This document shows positions 54,744 through 64,000 of a stretch of DNA of 64,000 nucleotides, one piece after another. The position numbers and the translations under genes were made by a program. Source of the stretch: Salisediminibacterium halotolerans (lineage in GTDB: Bacteria; Bacillota; Bacilli; Bacillales; Salisediminibacteriaceae); the NCBI RefSeq assembly GCF_003814815.1, contig NZ_RKQQ01000003.1, positions 124,001 to 188,000 of the forward strand, written 5' to 3'. Numbering within the stretch: position 1 is the stretch's first letter; every line of letters starts with the position of its first letter. The notes below the pieces were generated by a model. The model saw nothing but the letters and a program-made list of their open reading frames with translations, ran no database searches and was not told the DNA's origin.

Positions 54744-55844
54744 ATGCGCGTACTTGTAACCGGCGGAGGCACAGGCGGACATATTTACCCGGCCCTCGCT
54801 TTAATCCGCCATTTAAAAAAGCACCACGATGAACTTGAATGTTTGTACATCGGTACAGGGACGGGGCTGGAGTCAACGCTCGTTCCGCGGGAGGGAATAC
54901 CGTTTGAGACTGTTGAAATATCAGGTTTTAAACGAAAAATTTCTTTTGAAAATGTTCAAACAGTCATGAAATTTATTCGCGGAGTAAAAAAGTCAAAGCA
55001 GCTTATCCGTTCATTTAATCCGGATGTTGTCATCGGCACGGGAGGGTATGTCAGCGGACCGGTCGTTTATGCGGCGGCAAAACTGAAAATTCCGACAGTC
55101 GTGCATGAACAAAACAGTGTTCCCGGTTTAACGAACAAATTTTTAGCCAAATTCGTATCAAGCGTTGCGGTGACGTTTCCGGGCTCGGCAGATTATTTTC
55201 CGAAAGATAAGACAGTGCTGACTGGAAATCCAAGAGCGACAGAAATGGTTGAGACGAAAAAGTTAAATGAAAACAGTAAACTGACGGAACTTGGCTTGGA
55301 CCCAGAAAGAAAAACCGTTTTGATCGTCGGCGGAAGCCGGGGAGCCAAACCGATCAATGATGCTGTGATTGGCGCGGCTCAATCGCTGAAGGATAAATCA
55401 TACCAGTGTCTGTATGTTACCGGTGATGTCCACTTTGATCATGTTCAAACAGAGCTTGCACAACACGGTCGGACAGAGCGGATTACCGCCGTGCCATACC
55501 TGCATGATATGCCCGCTGTTTTGCGGGAGGTAGACTTTCTCGTTGCCCGTGCGGGAGCAACGACGCTATCGGAAATTACAGCGCTCGGACTGCCTTCTCT
55601 GTTAGTTCCGAGTCCTCACGTTACGAATAATCACCAAGAGAAAAATGCCCGGTATTTAGAGGAAAATGAAGCGAGTGCGGTGCTCCTGGAACAGGAAATT
55701 ACTGCAGATCGGTTTACGGAGGAGCTTGACCGGATTATTCTTGATGATGAGAAATTAAAGCGTATGAAAGAAGGAGCTGCTTCGATCGGGCAGCCAAACG
55801 CCGCTTATGAAATTGAGAACTTAATAACAAAGCTTGTTAAGTAA
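54744..55844 (+). CDS. murG: Lipid II synthase MurG
   Basis: 366 residues. GT-B glycosyltransferase with VTGGGTGGHIYPALAL, TGGYVSGPVVYAA, EQNSVPG and ARAGATTLSEI. It adds GlcNAc to lipid I. In B. subtilis murB lies between murG and divIB; here only an 87-nt gap. Confidence 0.96.
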   Translation: MRVLVTGGGTGGHIYPALALIRHLKKHHDELECLYIGTGTGLESTLVPREGIPFETVEISGFKRKISFENVQTVMKFIRGVKKSKQLIRSFNPDVVIGTGGYVSGPVVYAAAKLKIPTVVHEQNSVPGLTNKFLAKFVSSVAVTFPGSADYFPKDKTVLTGNPRATEMVETKKLNENSKLTELGLDPERKTVLIVGGSRGAKPINDAVIGAAQSLKDKSYQCLYVTGDVHFDHVQTELAQHGRTERITAVPYLHDMPAVLREVDFLVARAGATTLSEITALGLPSLLVPSPHVTNNHQEKNARYLEENEASAVLLEQEITADRFTEELDRIILDDEKLKRMKEGAASIGQPNAAYEIENLITKLVK

Positions 55845-55931
55845 TTCTCTAGTCTGTTTGCACCTTTTTTTCATATCAAGGTTATCACGGTTTAAACTCC
55901 GTAAACCTTCCTATACAATGGAGGAAACATT

Positions 55932-56765
55932 ATGTCAGAAAAAAATGTCGTCGATATTGATGAAAAAGCCCCTCAGCTGAAAGCGATGAGGCGTAAACGT
56001 GCAAACCGGCGTTTTATGATTTTTATAGGGATTCTTTCTTGCTTGATTTTGTTCGTCTTGTATCTGGAAAGTCCATACAGCGATGTACAATCGGTTGTTA
56101 TTCAAGGGAATGAATACGTTGAAAAGAGCTGGGTGACGGAAGCTTCCGGACTTTATAATGACGTCAGCATGTGGGCTCTGGACGAACAATCTGTTCAGAA
56201 AACATTAACGGAAAATGATATCATCGCCGATGTTACGTTAGAGAGAAACTGGCCGACAGAAGCTGTCATTCATATCGACGAACACAGCCTTGCCGCTTAT
56301 TTGTACGACGATGATCAACATACGTTTATTCCGCTTTTAGAAAACGGCACGCTCGTTGAAAGTGCTAAGAATCGTTCACCCTCGGGAAAAGTGCCGCTTC
56401 TCTACGGATTCCTAGACTCAGACAGAGTCGGGAGCATCGCTGAAGAAATCGCTTATACGGACCGCTCGGTCATGCGAAGAATTTCGGAAATACATTTCGA
56501 TCCTGAAGATTCCGATCCTTCAGGCGTTATGGTTTACATGACGGACGGTTTTCCTGTGCGGACTACGGTTACAAACTTTCATGAGCGAATTGATCCTTAT
56601 CCGGCTATTATCGAACAATTGGACCGCGAGGAAGACGGTTTAATTCATATGCGGCTTAATCCGTACTTTGAAAGTTTTGAAGATGATGATTCAGACGAAG
56701 AAGAGGAAGATGTCCTTGATGATGGACAAGACGTCATAGAACATCACGATGAGGAGGGAACATGA
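55932..56765 (+). CDS. divIB: Cell division protein DivIB/FtsQ
   Basis: 277 residues: cytoplasmic basic region, one membrane helix (about 28-48), POTRA domain (about 55-125; VQSVVIQGNEYVEKSWV) and beta domain, with a long Asp/Glu tail (EDDDSDEEEEDV) typical of DivIB. Part of the FtsL-DivIC-DivIB complex. The end overlaps the ribosome site of the next gene. Confidence 0.92.
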   Translation: MSEKNVVDIDEKAPQLKAMRRKRANRRFMIFIGILSCLILFVLYLESPYSDVQSVVIQGNEYVEKSWVTEASGLYNDVSMWALDEQSVQKTLTENDIIADVTLERNWPTEAVIHIDEHSLAAYLYDDDQHTFIPLLENGTLVESAKNRSPSGKVPLLYGFLDSDRVGSIAEEIAYTDRSVMRRISEIHFDPEDSDPSGVMVYMTDGFPVRTTVTNFHERIDPYPAIIEQLDREEDGLIHMRLNPYFESFEDDDSDEEEEDVLDDGQDVIEHHDEEGT

Positions 56766-56766
56766 T

Positions 56767-57477
56767 GTGACTATAAAACGGCGTCAAATAAGTATCGCTG
56801 TCGTGCTTTTTGTTGCAGGATTTGCTGTTTCTTTGACGATTCAATCTGCGAATGACGCAGCGCCTGCCACTCGCTCTGACACGGAATCATCTTCGTTGCA
56901 GCCAGAAGAAATTCAAGATGAAATTCTTGCTGAACAAGAAGCAAACCGTGAAATTGCTGAAGAGATTTCTGCTGTTCAACGTGAAATAGCCTCGTTTGAA
57001 GACAGTATCGCTGCTCGGGAAGAAGAACATTACAATCAGCTTGAAGATATTGAGCGTCTCCGCATGATTACCGGGGATATCCCTGTAAGCGGTGAAGGTG
57101 TAGAAATCCGTTTAGACGATTCTGATTTCAACGAAGGTCAGGACAACCCGAATGAATTTATCGTGCATGAGCGTCATATTCAAAAAGTCGTTGATGAACT
57201 GTATGCTTCGGGAGCTGAGGCTGTTGCTGTAAACGGACAGCGTTTAGCCAACGACAGTTATATTTATTGTGTCGGCCCTGTTGTTGAAGTTGACGGTTAC
57301 ACCTCTTTTGCACCGTTTGAAATTACCGCGATCGGCGATGCAGAAACGCTGGAAGAAGCTGTTAATTTAGGCGGCGGAGTGAGAGATCAGCTTGTGAACG
57401 ACAACGTGCAAGTCCGGACGGATCAGCTGAACGAAACAGAGATGGCCGGCTTGCATGAAGAAGGTGCGGCGCAATGA
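56767..57477 (+). CDS. ylxW: DUF881 protein YlxW
   Basis: 236 residues: one membrane helix (about 8-27), coiled coil (about 50-95) and DUF881 domain (GEGVEIRLDDSDFNE, VDELYASGAEAVAVNGQRL). Conserved in dcw clusters of Bacillaceae. Start GTG 56767 with GAGGAGG 9 nt upstream; the ATG at 56749 lies before that site. Confidence 0.88.
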   Translation: MTIKRRQISIAVVLFVAGFAVSLTIQSANDAAPATRSDTESSSLQPEEIQDEILAEQEANREIAEEISAVQREIASFEDSIAAREEEHYNQLEDIERLRMITGDIPVSGEGVEIRLDDSDFNEGQDNPNEFIVHERHIQKVVDELYASGAEAVAVNGQRLANDSYIYCVGPVVEVDGYTSFAPFEITAIGDAETLEEAVNLGGGVRDQLVNDNVQVRTDQLNETEMAGLHEEGAAQ

Positions 57478-58175
57478 ATAATAAAAGTCTGGTTATTATT
57501 TCAGCGTTCACATTGATCACCGCCGGGACGGCGCTTTTATTGTTTATGTCAGCAGACAGCGAACCTCAAGCTGTTGAGACGAGAGATACTGCCGAGCTGC
57601 AAGAAGATCTGTTGGATGAAAAGGACCGGCGGCAAAAATTGAATGATGAGCTTGCTCATTTGCAAGAAGTGTACAACCAATTTCAGGAAGAAGAAGATCC
57701 GGAGCTCGTAATGGACGATGTGTTAAATGATTTAAAAAGGGCAGCCGGCGTGACCGAAGTTTCAGGAGAAGGGGTCGTTCTTACAGTTGATGTTTACATT
57801 GATGAACATTATGAAGGCGGAGGCATCCGTCATATCCCGCCGTATTTGCTGCGCATGCTCATTAATGAATTAAATGTCCAGGGAGCAGAAGAAATCGCGA
57901 TCGACGGTCAACGCGTGATAGCAACAACTGCAGTTAGGGAAGCCAATGATCAAACACTTGTGAACGGAAGCTGGCTCAGTTATTTCCCGATTGATGTTAA
58001 AGTGATCACTGAAGATCCGGAATCGCTTCATCACGCGATGATGTCTTCGCAGACGAGAGAGAGGTTTGAATACGAAAATTTGCAGTTTGAATCAGAAACT
58101 GTCCAATCGCTGACTGTTCCTGCTTATGACGGTGTGCAGAGAGTAAGACATATGACTCCGGCACAGGAGGGTTAA
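57474..58175 (+). CDS. ylxX: DUF881 protein YlxX
   Basis: 233 residues, a paralogue of the preceding gene: membrane helix (about 6-24), coiled coil (about 42-75), DUF881 domain (VSGEGVVLTVDVYIDEH, LNVQGAEEIAIDGQRV). 4-nt overlap with ylxW. Function unknown. Confidence 0.88.
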   Translation: MNNKSLVIISAFTLITAGTALLLFMSADSEPQAVETRDTAELQEDLLDEKDRRQKLNDELAHLQEVYNQFQEEEDPELVMDDVLNDLKRAAGVTEVSGEGVVLTVDVYIDEHYEGGGIRHIPPYLLRMLINELNVQGAEEIAIDGQRVIATTAVREANDQTLVNGSWLSYFPIDVKVITEDPESLHHAMMSSQTRERFEYENLQFESETVQSLTVPAYDGVQRVRHMTPAQEG

Positions 58176-58178
58176 ACA

Positions 58179-58532
58179 ATGTGGATACCGATTGCGGCAG
58201 TTTGTTTAGGCTTAATTGCAGGTTATTTATTTTATGCGCCGTTTGAGTATATTTATTCTGGGTACTTGGCTGTTTTTCTGCTCGTATCATTAGATACGAT
58301 TCTCGGCGGAATTCGCTCTTATCAAGAAAACACTTTCGATGAGCAAAATTTTTTATCCGGATTTGTCATTAATTTGATATTCGCTTCCGGAATCGCTTTT
58401 CTCGGGCTCCAACTTGGTGTAGACTTGTACTTAGCAGCAGTATTTGCATTAGGGGTCCGGCTCTTCCGGAATTTAAGCATCATCCGCCGGCACGTGACTG
58501 ACCGGCTTAAAAAGCAAAAAACGGATCATTGA
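58179..58532 (+). CDS. sbp: Small basic protein Sbp, DUF1290
   Basis: 117 residues with three membrane helices and the conserved LLVSLDTILGGIRSYQEN and FDEQNFLSGFVINLIFAS. Always found before ftsA in Bacillaceae; function unknown. GGAGG precedes the ATG. Confidence 0.92.
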   Translation: MWIPIAAVCLGLIAGYLFYAPFEYIYSGYLAVFLLVSLDTILGGIRSYQENTFDEQNFLSGFVINLIFASGIAFLGLQLGVDLYLAAVFALGVRLFRNLSIIRRHVTDRLKKQKTDH

Positions 58533-58627
58533 TAACAAAAATTGTTCGATCTGAAGCTGATCCTGTTATTATTTCTTGATGCAAAGGAACTGACAGGGAA
58601 TTACAGGTACACAAGGAGGTGCGGTGC

Positions 58628-59956
58628 TTGTCCAAACAAAATACATATGTCACATTGGACATCGGAACAACATCCGTTCGAGTAATGATAGGAGAAATGA
58701 CAAACGGCTCTCTCAATGTTATTGGAATGGGCGAAGCTCCATCTATAGGCATTAAAAAAGGAGCGATTGTCGATATTGACGATACCGTTCAATCAATTCG
58801 GCAAGCCGTAGAAAAAGCAGAGCGCATGATTAATTCTAAAATAAACAATGTGGTTGTCGGCGTTACCGGCAATCATCTGGAACTTCAACCGTGTCACGGG
58901 GTTGTTGCAGTATCGAGTGATGACAGCGAAATCAATGATGAAGACATTAACCGAGTCATTGATGCTGCGCAAGTGATTTCAATTCCGCAAGAAAGAGAAA
59001 TTGTCAACATCATTCCGCAGCAGTTTATCGTTGACGGAAGGGACGAAATATCCGATCCGCGCGGAATGCTCGGCGTTCGCCTCGAAATGGAAGGTATGAT
59101 CGTAACCGGTGCCAAGACGATGCTGCGAAATTTATTGCGCTGTGTTGAAAAAGCCGGGCTCGATATCGCTGAAATTGCCCTTCAGCCTCTGGCGGCCGGG
59201 ACAGCAGCGTTATCGAAAGACGAAAAGAACCTCGGGGTCGCACTCGTCGATCTTGGCGGCGGTTCGACTACTGTTTCAGTGTTCGAGGGAGGAACGCTTC
59301 GGGGCACATCGCAAATTCAAGTAGGCGGGGATCACATCGCTAACGATATTTCCGTCGGTTTTCGCACCTCAAAAGAAGAAGCGGAAAAAATCAAACTTGA
59401 ATACGGATATGCGTTTATACCTGAGGCTTCTGAACAAGAAACATTCCGTGTAGCAAAAATCGGCAGTGATCAGCCGGAAAACCGCAATCAATTAGAACTG
59501 GCAAATATTATTGAACCGAGAGCAGAAGAAATCTTTGAAATGGTCGCCAAAGAAATTCAAAGACTCGGATTCAATGATTTGCCGGGAGGGTTTGTGTTCA
59601 CCGGCGGAACGGCGAAAATGCCGGGAATTCTTGAACTGGCTAACGACATGTTCAACCAAAACATCCGCGTAGCTGTGCCGGATTATATCGGGGTGCGCGA
59701 GCCTTACTATATGAACAGTTTAGGGCTGATTAAGTTCACTCATCAGCACATGCGGATTCAAGGAGAAGATGTGTTTGCCGAGCTGACGCCGGCAGATGAG
59801 CCGCGCAATCACCGGCAGCCGCCGAAAAAGCGCGAGAAACAAAAGCCTAGAGAAGAAACGTATAAATCCCGGGAACCAGCAGCTCCGCAAGCGAACCGTG
59901 AAAAGGGTCAAATGAAGAAAAAAGTATCAAATATGTTCAAAACATTTTTTGAATAA
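58628..59956 (+). CDS. ftsA: Cell division protein FtsA
   Basis: 442 residues, actin-like ATPase: LDIGTTSVRVMIGE (phosphate 1), SHS2/1C domain, ALVDLGGGSTTVSVFE (phosphate 2), GGFVFTGGTAKMPGI. A basic Lys/Pro/Arg-rich linker leads to the C-terminal amphipathic membrane helix KKKVSNMFKTFFE. Membrane tether of FtsZ. TTG 58628 with AGGAGG 8 nt upstream. Confidence 0.95.
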   Translation: MSKQNTYVTLDIGTTSVRVMIGEMTNGSLNVIGMGEAPSIGIKKGAIVDIDDTVQSIRQAVEKAERMINSKINNVVVGVTGNHLELQPCHGVVAVSSDDSEINDEDINRVIDAAQVISIPQEREIVNIIPQQFIVDGRDEISDPRGMLGVRLEMEGMIVTGAKTMLRNLLRCVEKAGLDIAEIALQPLAAGTAALSKDEKNLGVALVDLGGGSTTVSVFEGGTLRGTSQIQVGGDHIANDISVGFRTSKEEAEKIKLEYGYAFIPEASEQETFRVAKIGSDQPENRNQLELANIIEPRAEEIFEMVAKEIQRLGFNDLPGGFVFTGGTAKMPGILELANDMFNQNIRVAVPDYIGVREPYYMNSLGLIKFTHQHMRIQGEDVFAELTPADEPRNHRQPPKKREKQKPREETYKSREPAAPQANREKGQMKKKVSNMFKTFFE

Positions 59957-60009
59957 TCAATAGGTTTTGTCAGCAAGAGTTTGAATGAGACCGGATTGGA
60001 GGATCGATA

Positions 60010-61164
60010 ATGCTAGAATTTGAAACGGACATGGACCAGTTGGCAACGATCAAAGTGATCGGTGTCGGCGGAGGCGGAAGCAACGCAGTAAACAGAATGA
60101 TCGAAAACGGGCTCCAAGGAGTCGATTTTATTGCCGTAAACACGGATGCCCAGGCATTAAATCTGTCTAAAGCAGACAGCAAGCTGCAGCTGGGGGGAAA
60201 GCTGACGCGCGGTTTAGGCGCCGGGGCGAACCCGGAAATCGGCAAAAAAGCGGCGGAAGAAAGCAGAGATAATTTAGAAGAACTGCTTCGCGGCGCGGAT
60301 ATGGTCTTTATTACGGCCGGCATGGGCGGAGGCACCGGTACAGGTGCGGCACCGGTTATTGCAGAAATTGCCAGAGAGGTCGGCGCTTTGACGGTAGGTG
60401 TTGTTACTCGACCGTTTACTTTTGAGGGCCGAAAGCGGATGACGCACGCGTCTACCGGTACAGAAATGTTAAAAGAAAAAGTCGACACATTGATTGTCAT
60501 CCCGAATGACCGGCTGTTAGAAATTGTTGATAAGAACACGCCGATGCTTGAAGCGTTCCGAGAGGCGGACAATGTGTTGCGTCAAGGTGTACAAGGGATC
60601 TCAGATTTGATTGCGGTCCCTGGGCTCATTAACTTAGATTTTGCCGACGTGAAAACAATTATGAGCGAAAAAGGTTCAGCCTTAATGGGGATCGGTGTTG
60701 CTACCGGCGAGAGCAGAGCCGGTGAAGCAGCGAAAAAAGCTATTTCATCACCGCTGTTGGAAACGAGTGTTGATGGAGCGCAAGGCGTGTTGATGAATAT
60801 TACCGGCGGAACCAATCTAAGCCTCTTTGAAGTGCACGAAGCGGCCGAAATTGTTTCAACCGCTTCAGACACTGAAGTCAATATGATCTTCGGCTCTGTG
60901 ATTAACGAAAATCTAAAGGATGAAATCGTTGTTACCGTTATTGCAACAGGATTTGATGAACAGCAGTCTGAAAATCAAAACGTATCAAAGCGGCAAACGC
61001 AAATGACCCAGTCCTCGAGCTCTCAATCACAGCAGCAGTCAGCACCGCAAGCGTCCAGAAGTGCAGAGGTGCAGCAGGAGTCTGCAAAGTCCGGGCAGCA
61101 ACAGTCCGAAGACGAAGAAACATTGGATATTCCAACGTTTTTGCGAAATCGTCGAAATCGGTAA
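60010..61164 (+). CDS. ftsZ: Cell division protein FtsZ
   Basis: 384 residues. GTPase fold: [25 protein letters not shown] (tubulin signature) and the T7 loop [11 protein letters not shown]; a Gln/Ser-rich linker (about 320-365) and the C-terminal peptide [12 protein letters not shown] that binds FtsA, SepF and EzrA. GGAGGATCG-type site upstream. A terminator follows; spoIIGA-sigE-sigG, which follow ftsZ in spore formers, are absent here. Confidence 0.97.
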   Translation: MLEFETDMDQLATIKVIGVGGGGSNAVNRMIENGLQGVDFIAVNTDAQALNLSKADSKLQLGGKLTRGLGAGANPEIGKKAAEESRDNLEELLRGADMVFITAGMGGGTGTGAAPVIAEIAREVGALTVGVVTRPFTFEGRKRMTHASTGTEMLKEKVDTLIVIPNDRLLEIVDKNTPMLEAFREADNVLRQGVQGISDLIAVPGLINLDFADVKTIMSEKGSALMGIGVATGESRAGEAAKKAISSPLLETSVDGAQGVLMNITGGTNLSLFEVHEAAEIVSTASDTEVNMIFGSVINENLKDEIVVTVIATGFDEQQSENQNVSKRQTQMTQSSSSQSQQQSAPQASRSAEVQQESAKSGQQQSEDEETLDIPTFLRNRRNR

Positions 61165-61170
61165 AGTATC

Positions 61171-61203
61171 GACTTGCAGCTGGTCCAGTTGCAAGTCTTT
61201 TCT
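61171..61203 (+). terminator. Terminator after ftsZ
   Basis: GACTTGCA and TGCAAGTC arms, extended inside by CTGG/CCAG, then TTTTCTCT. Confidence 0.8.
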
Positions 61204-61276
61204 CTACGTTTTAATGATTTTATGATAAAGTAAATGTAGCTGATAAACGAAAGTGTTATGAGGAGTTGTCTTGAAG

Positions 61277-61966
61277 ATGTCTGTTAACGAAAACTGCCGG
61301 CAAGTCTTCGGCGCTGTAAAACGCGCATGTGATCGAAGCGGACGTGATCCGGCTGATATTACGGTCGTTGCTGTAACGAAGTATGCAACGATCGAGACTG
61401 CCCGCGAAGCTGCCGCAGCCGGCTTGGCTCACTTTGGTGAAAACCGCGCTGAGGAAGGTGTTGAGAAGGCAGAGGCATTGCCGGATACGATTGTTTGGCA
61501 TTTTATCGGCCGTCTTCAGTCAAAAAAGGTAAAAAAGATGCTCGATCATTTTACTTATATCCATTCTTTGGACCGGTTATCGTTGGCGAAAGAGATTGAT
61601 AAGCGTCTGCCTGAAGGCGAAAAGAAAAAATGTTTTGTACAAGTGAACGTTTTCGGCGAGGATTCTAAAACCGGAACCGCACCGGAAGAAACATTGCCGT
61701 TCATACGTCAGCTTGCCGATTATCCGGCTGTGGAAGTTATCGGATTAATGACGATGGCTCCTTTAACAGCGGACGAAGATCGGTTAAGAAAAGGGTTTGC
61801 TGCGCTCAGGCAGCTGCGTGATCAAGTTCAAGATGAAGCATTGATGCATGCTCCCTGTACGGAACTGTCCATGGGTATGTCAAATGACTATGAGCTGGCG
61901 ATTGAAGAAGGCGCGACATTTATTCGGATCGGCTCTGATTTAGTCGGCAGCGAAAATAAAACTTGA
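61277..61966 (+). CDS. ylmE: YggS-family pyridoxal-phosphate homeostasis protein
   Basis: 229 residues. TIM-barrel PLP-binding protein: Lys35 in VAVTKYA holds [12 protein letters not shown] and [14 protein letters not shown] follow; [23 protein letters not shown] ends the phosphate site. Controls PLP pools. ATG 61277 aligns with B. subtilis YlmE; TTG 61271 is also close to the GAGGAG site. Confidence 0.92.
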   Translation: MSVNENCRQVFGAVKRACDRSGRDPADITVVAVTKYATIETAREAAAAGLAHFGENRAEEGVEKAEALPDTIVWHFIGRLQSKKVKKMLDHFTYIHSLDRLSLAKEIDKRLPEGEKKKCFVQVNVFGEDSKTGTAPEETLPFIRQLADYPAVEVIGLMTMAPLTADEDRLRKGFAALRQLRDQVQDEALMHAPCTELSMGMSNDYELAIEEGATFIRIGSDLVGSENKT

Positions 61967-61980
61967 AACGGGGGGATATC

Positions 61981-62421
61981 ATGACGTTAAAGGGAAAATT
62001 CAAACGTTTTTTTGAGCTTGATGATGAGTATGAAGAAACAGAGATGGATGTTGACGTATCAAATGAAGAAGTGCAAGAATACCAGTCTGCCCATAAAGAA
62101 CCGAAGCCGGGAAAGAAAGAGAAACAAAATGTTGTCAGCTTAAGCAGTGTGCAATCGCAAGCACGGGTGATGCTTTTGGAACCTCACAGTTACGATGAAG
62201 TGCAGGAAATTTCTGATCATTTGAAAAACCGTAAAGCCGTAGTGATCAATTTGCAACGCCTGCCTCACGAACAAGCGAAGCGCATCGTCGATTTTCTCAG
62301 CGGCACGGTTTATGCGATCGGCGGCGACATCCAAAAGCTCGGCAGCAATATTTTCCTTTGCACCCCGGATAACGTCGATGTGACAGGCAGTATTTCAGAA
62401 ATGTTTCAGCATGAAGGGTAA
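61981..62421 (+). CDS. sepF: Cell division protein SepF
   Basis: 146 residues: N-terminal membrane-targeting amphipathic helix ([13 protein letters not shown]), acidic linker, SepF domain (about 60-140; [42 protein letters not shown]). Polymerises into rings and anchors FtsZ. ATG 61981 chosen for GGGGGG at 6 nt. Confidence 0.93.
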   Translation: MTLKGKFKRFFELDDEYEETEMDVDVSNEEVQEYQSAHKEPKPGKKEKQNVVSLSSVQSQARVMLLEPHSYDEVQEISDHLKNRKAVVINLQRLPHEQAKRIVDFLSGTVYAIGGDIQKLGSNIFLCTPDNVDVTGSISEMFQHEG

Positions 62422-62443
62422 GATTGATGAAAGGTGATGCAAT

Positions 62444-62707
62444 ATGCAAATTTTAGAAAATATTATTGTCCAAGCGATCCAGCTTTACTCGATTATTTGT
62501 ATTATTTATATCTTTATGTCGTGGATTCCGAATGCGCGAGAATCTGAGTTTGGGCGCATAATCGGAAAAATTGTTGAACCGTTGTTTGCTCCGTTCAGAC
62601 AAGTTATTCCCCCGATCGGGATGATCGATATTTCCCCGATCGTAGCGATTTTAGCACTTCGCTTTGCGATTACCGGTGTAGAAGCATTGTTCGGGTTCTT
62701 TTATTAA
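62444..62707 (+). CDS. ylmG: YggT-family membrane protein YlmG
   Basis: 87 residues with two membrane helices and the family motif MSWIPNARESEFGRIIGKIVEPLFAPFRQ. Function unknown; always near sepF. AAAGGTGAT upstream. Confidence 0.92.
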   Translation: MQILENIIVQAIQLYSIICIIYIFMSWIPNARESEFGRIIGKIVEPLFAPFRQVIPPIGMIDISPIVAILALRFAITGVEALFGFFY

Positions 62708-62727
62708 TAGGGTGAGAGGGTGTTAAC

Positions 62728-63501
62728 ATGTCGTTATATCAGCACTTTCGACAGGAAGAGCACGCTTTCATTGATCTGGCGACTGATTGGAAAGAGCTTG
62801 TCGAAAACGAATACCGGCCGAAACTGACTGATTTTTTAGATCCGCGCGAGCAGCATATTTTACGTTCGTTAATTGGTGAAAAAGAGACGGTTTCCGTTGC
62901 TTTTAGCGGAGGAAGTTTAAACGCGGAAAGAAAGCGGGCGCTTATTTATCCGGATTACGTTACACCGGAACCGGATGATTTTGAGGTGGACGTATTTGAA
63001 ATTCATTATCCGCGTAAATTCGTTCAATTGGAACATCCGAAAATTCTCGGCTCACTGATGGGTCTGGGGTTGAAGCGGGGCAAATTCGGCGATATACTGT
63101 CGGATGGAGGACGCTACCAAATTGCTGTATGCAAAGATATTGCCGATTATATCGAGTTAAATTTCACAGCTGTCGGCAAAACAGAAATCAGTCTTTCCAA
63201 ACCGGCTGAGACCGACCGGCTTGAACAGCGGGAAATGTGGGAAGAGAAAATGACGACGGTCTCTTCGCTTAGACTCGATGTCATCCTTAAGGAAGCCTTT
63301 CACTTATCCCGAGCAAAGACGAAACCGCTGATTCAAAACGAACGTGTCAAAGTCAATTGGCGCCCGATAACCGATCCGTCGTTTTCCGTAGAAGAAAAAG
63401 ACATGATCTCCGTCCGCGGTTTCGGGCGGGTATCGTTGCAAAGCATTGAAGGAGAAACGCGAAAGGGCCGTTACAGAGTTATGCTGGCTTATCCGGCATA
63501 G
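62728..63501 (+). CDS. ylmH: S4-domain RNA-binding protein YlmH
   Basis: 257 residues: N-terminal mixed domain (FSGGSLNAERKRALIYPDY) and C-terminal S4 domain (about 182-245; LRLDVILKEAFHLSRAKTK, LIQNERVKVNWRPI). Members bind the large ribosomal subunit; B. subtilis YlmH can act in ribosome quality control. GGGTGAGAGGGTG precedes the ATG. Confidence 0.92.
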   Translation: MSLYQHFRQEEHAFIDLATDWKELVENEYRPKLTDFLDPREQHILRSLIGEKETVSVAFSGGSLNAERKRALIYPDYVTPEPDDFEVDVFEIHYPRKFVQLEHPKILGSLMGLGLKRGKFGDILSDGGRYQIAVCKDIADYIELNFTAVGKTEISLSKPAETDRLEQREMWEEKMTTVSSLRLDVILKEAFHLSRAKTKPLIQNERVKVNWRPITDPSFSVEEKDMISVRGFGRVSLQSIEGETRKGRYRVMLAYPA

Positions 63502-63572
63502 ACGTGATATTAAAACAGCAATTAATCCGGTATTATGATTCACGCCGGGATACATAATATGGAGGTGCACGT

Positions 63573-64000
63573 ATGGCATTAACACCGCTTGACATTCATA
63601 ACAAAGAGTTTACCCGAGGGTTTCGGGGATATGACGAAGATGAAGTGAACGAGTTTCTTGATCAAATTATTAAAGATTATGAAATGGTGATTCGTGAAAA
63701 GAAAGAGCTCGGCGACAAAGTCAATGAATTGGAAGATAAACTGAGCCATTTTTCCAATATCGAGACGACCTTGAACAAGTCGATCCTCGTTGCGCAAGAA
63801 ACGGCAGAAGAAGTTAAACGCAACGCCGATAAAGAATCAAAGCTTATCATTAAAGAAGCAGAAAAGAATGCCGACCGAATTGTCAATGATGCACTGGCAA
63901 AATCACGTAAAATTGCTTTGGAAATTGAAGAATTGAAAAAGCAGTCATCCGTTTACCGGACCCGTTTTAAAATGCTCTTGGAAGCTCAGCTGGAAATGCT
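63573..64000 (+). CDS. divIVA: Cell-pole/septum protein DivIVA (3' partial)
   Basis: 142 codons then the window ends. N-terminal membrane-binding domain LTPLDIHNKEFTRGFRGYDEDEVNEFLDQI is intact, followed by coiled coil (about 30 onward). DivIVA senses negative membrane curvature at septum and poles and recruits MinJ or other partners. GGAGGTG precedes ATG 63573. Confidence 0.95.
   Translation, partial: MALTPLDIHNKEFTRGFRGYDEDEVNEFLDQIIKDYEMVIREKKELGDKVNELEDKLSHFSNIETTLNKSILVAQETAEEVKRNADKESKLIIKEAEKNADRIVNDALAKSRKIALEIEELKKQSSVYRTRFKMLLEAQLEM

Noticed and set aside
63502-63572. T-box or other riboswitch before divIVA
   Set aside because: The gap is only 71 nt and shows no T-box element; in Bacillus the T-box lies after divIVA before ileS.

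Overview
This is a continuous stretch of chromosome from a low-to-moderate GC Firmicute of the family Bacillaceae. Gene order matches two Bacillus subtilis blocks (ktrC-rnjA-rpoY-def-ykyA-pdh-speA-yktA/B-suhB-yla-cta-ylb, then the dcw cell-division and wall cluster through divIVA). Extracytoplasmic lipoproteins are strikingly acidic and Asn/Glu-rich. There is also a glycine-betaine regulator, a betaine-binding lipoprotein and a BCCT transporter. Together these suggest a halophilic or haloalkaliphilic lineage; Salisediminibacterium/Alkalicoccus-like is my inference and not proven. Sporulation genes that normally sit inside these blocks (spoVD, spoVE, spoIIGA-sigE-sigG) are missing from their usual places, so the organism may not sporulate. 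No rRNA, tRNA, CRISPR array, prophage or intact insertion sequence was seen.

Layout. 1-4.2 kb: end of ktrC, RNase J1 with RNA polymerase epsilon, peptide deformylase, YkyA-type lipoprotein. 4.3-9.8 kb: pyruvate dehydrogenase operon pdhABCD, whose E2 carries a recently duplicated lipoyl domain. 9.8-10.3 kb: first copy of a MITE-like palindromic repeat, flanked by two identical terminators. 10.4-14.8 kb: osmolyte region (GbsR-like repressor, isochorismatase-fold hydrolase, orphan betaine-binding lipoprotein, small lipoprotein, BCCT transporter). 15-17.1 kb: two wall-acting lipoproteins (polysaccharide deacetylase, M23 peptidase). 17.2-25.3 kb: small conserved proteins, arginine decarboxylase, SuhB, yla genes, Dps. 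25.4-32.3 kb: heme A synthesis and caa3 cytochrome oxidase (ctaA, ctaBCDEF, ctaM/yozB). 32.3-45 kb: ylb region (YtvI-type permease, YugN, YlbC, YlbF, YlbG, RsmD, CoaD, YlbL, TmcAL, YceD, L32, crotonase, GNAT, PanE, DUF3397, BshC) with the second and third repeat copies. 45.3-64 kb: dcw cluster mraZ-rsmH-ftsL-pbpB-murE-murF-like-mraY-murD-murG-divIB-ylxW-ylxX-sbp-ftsA-ftsZ-ylmE-sepF-ylmG-ylmH-divIVA (runs off the end).

How the genes work together. pdh feeds acetyl-CoA to respiration, which ends at the caa3 oxidase whose heme A comes from CtaA/CtaB. The dcw genes build lipid II precursors (MurE, MraY, MurD, MurG) and the divisome (FtsL, PBP2B, DivIB, FtsA, FtsZ, SepF, DivIVA).

Most unusual items: a MurF homologue in the dcw cluster whose ATP-binding P-loop is destroyed; a three-copy structured repeat that always abuts a transcription terminator; a GbsR-hydrolase-binding-protein operon with no ABC ATPase or permease; and the removal of sporulation genes from the division cluster.
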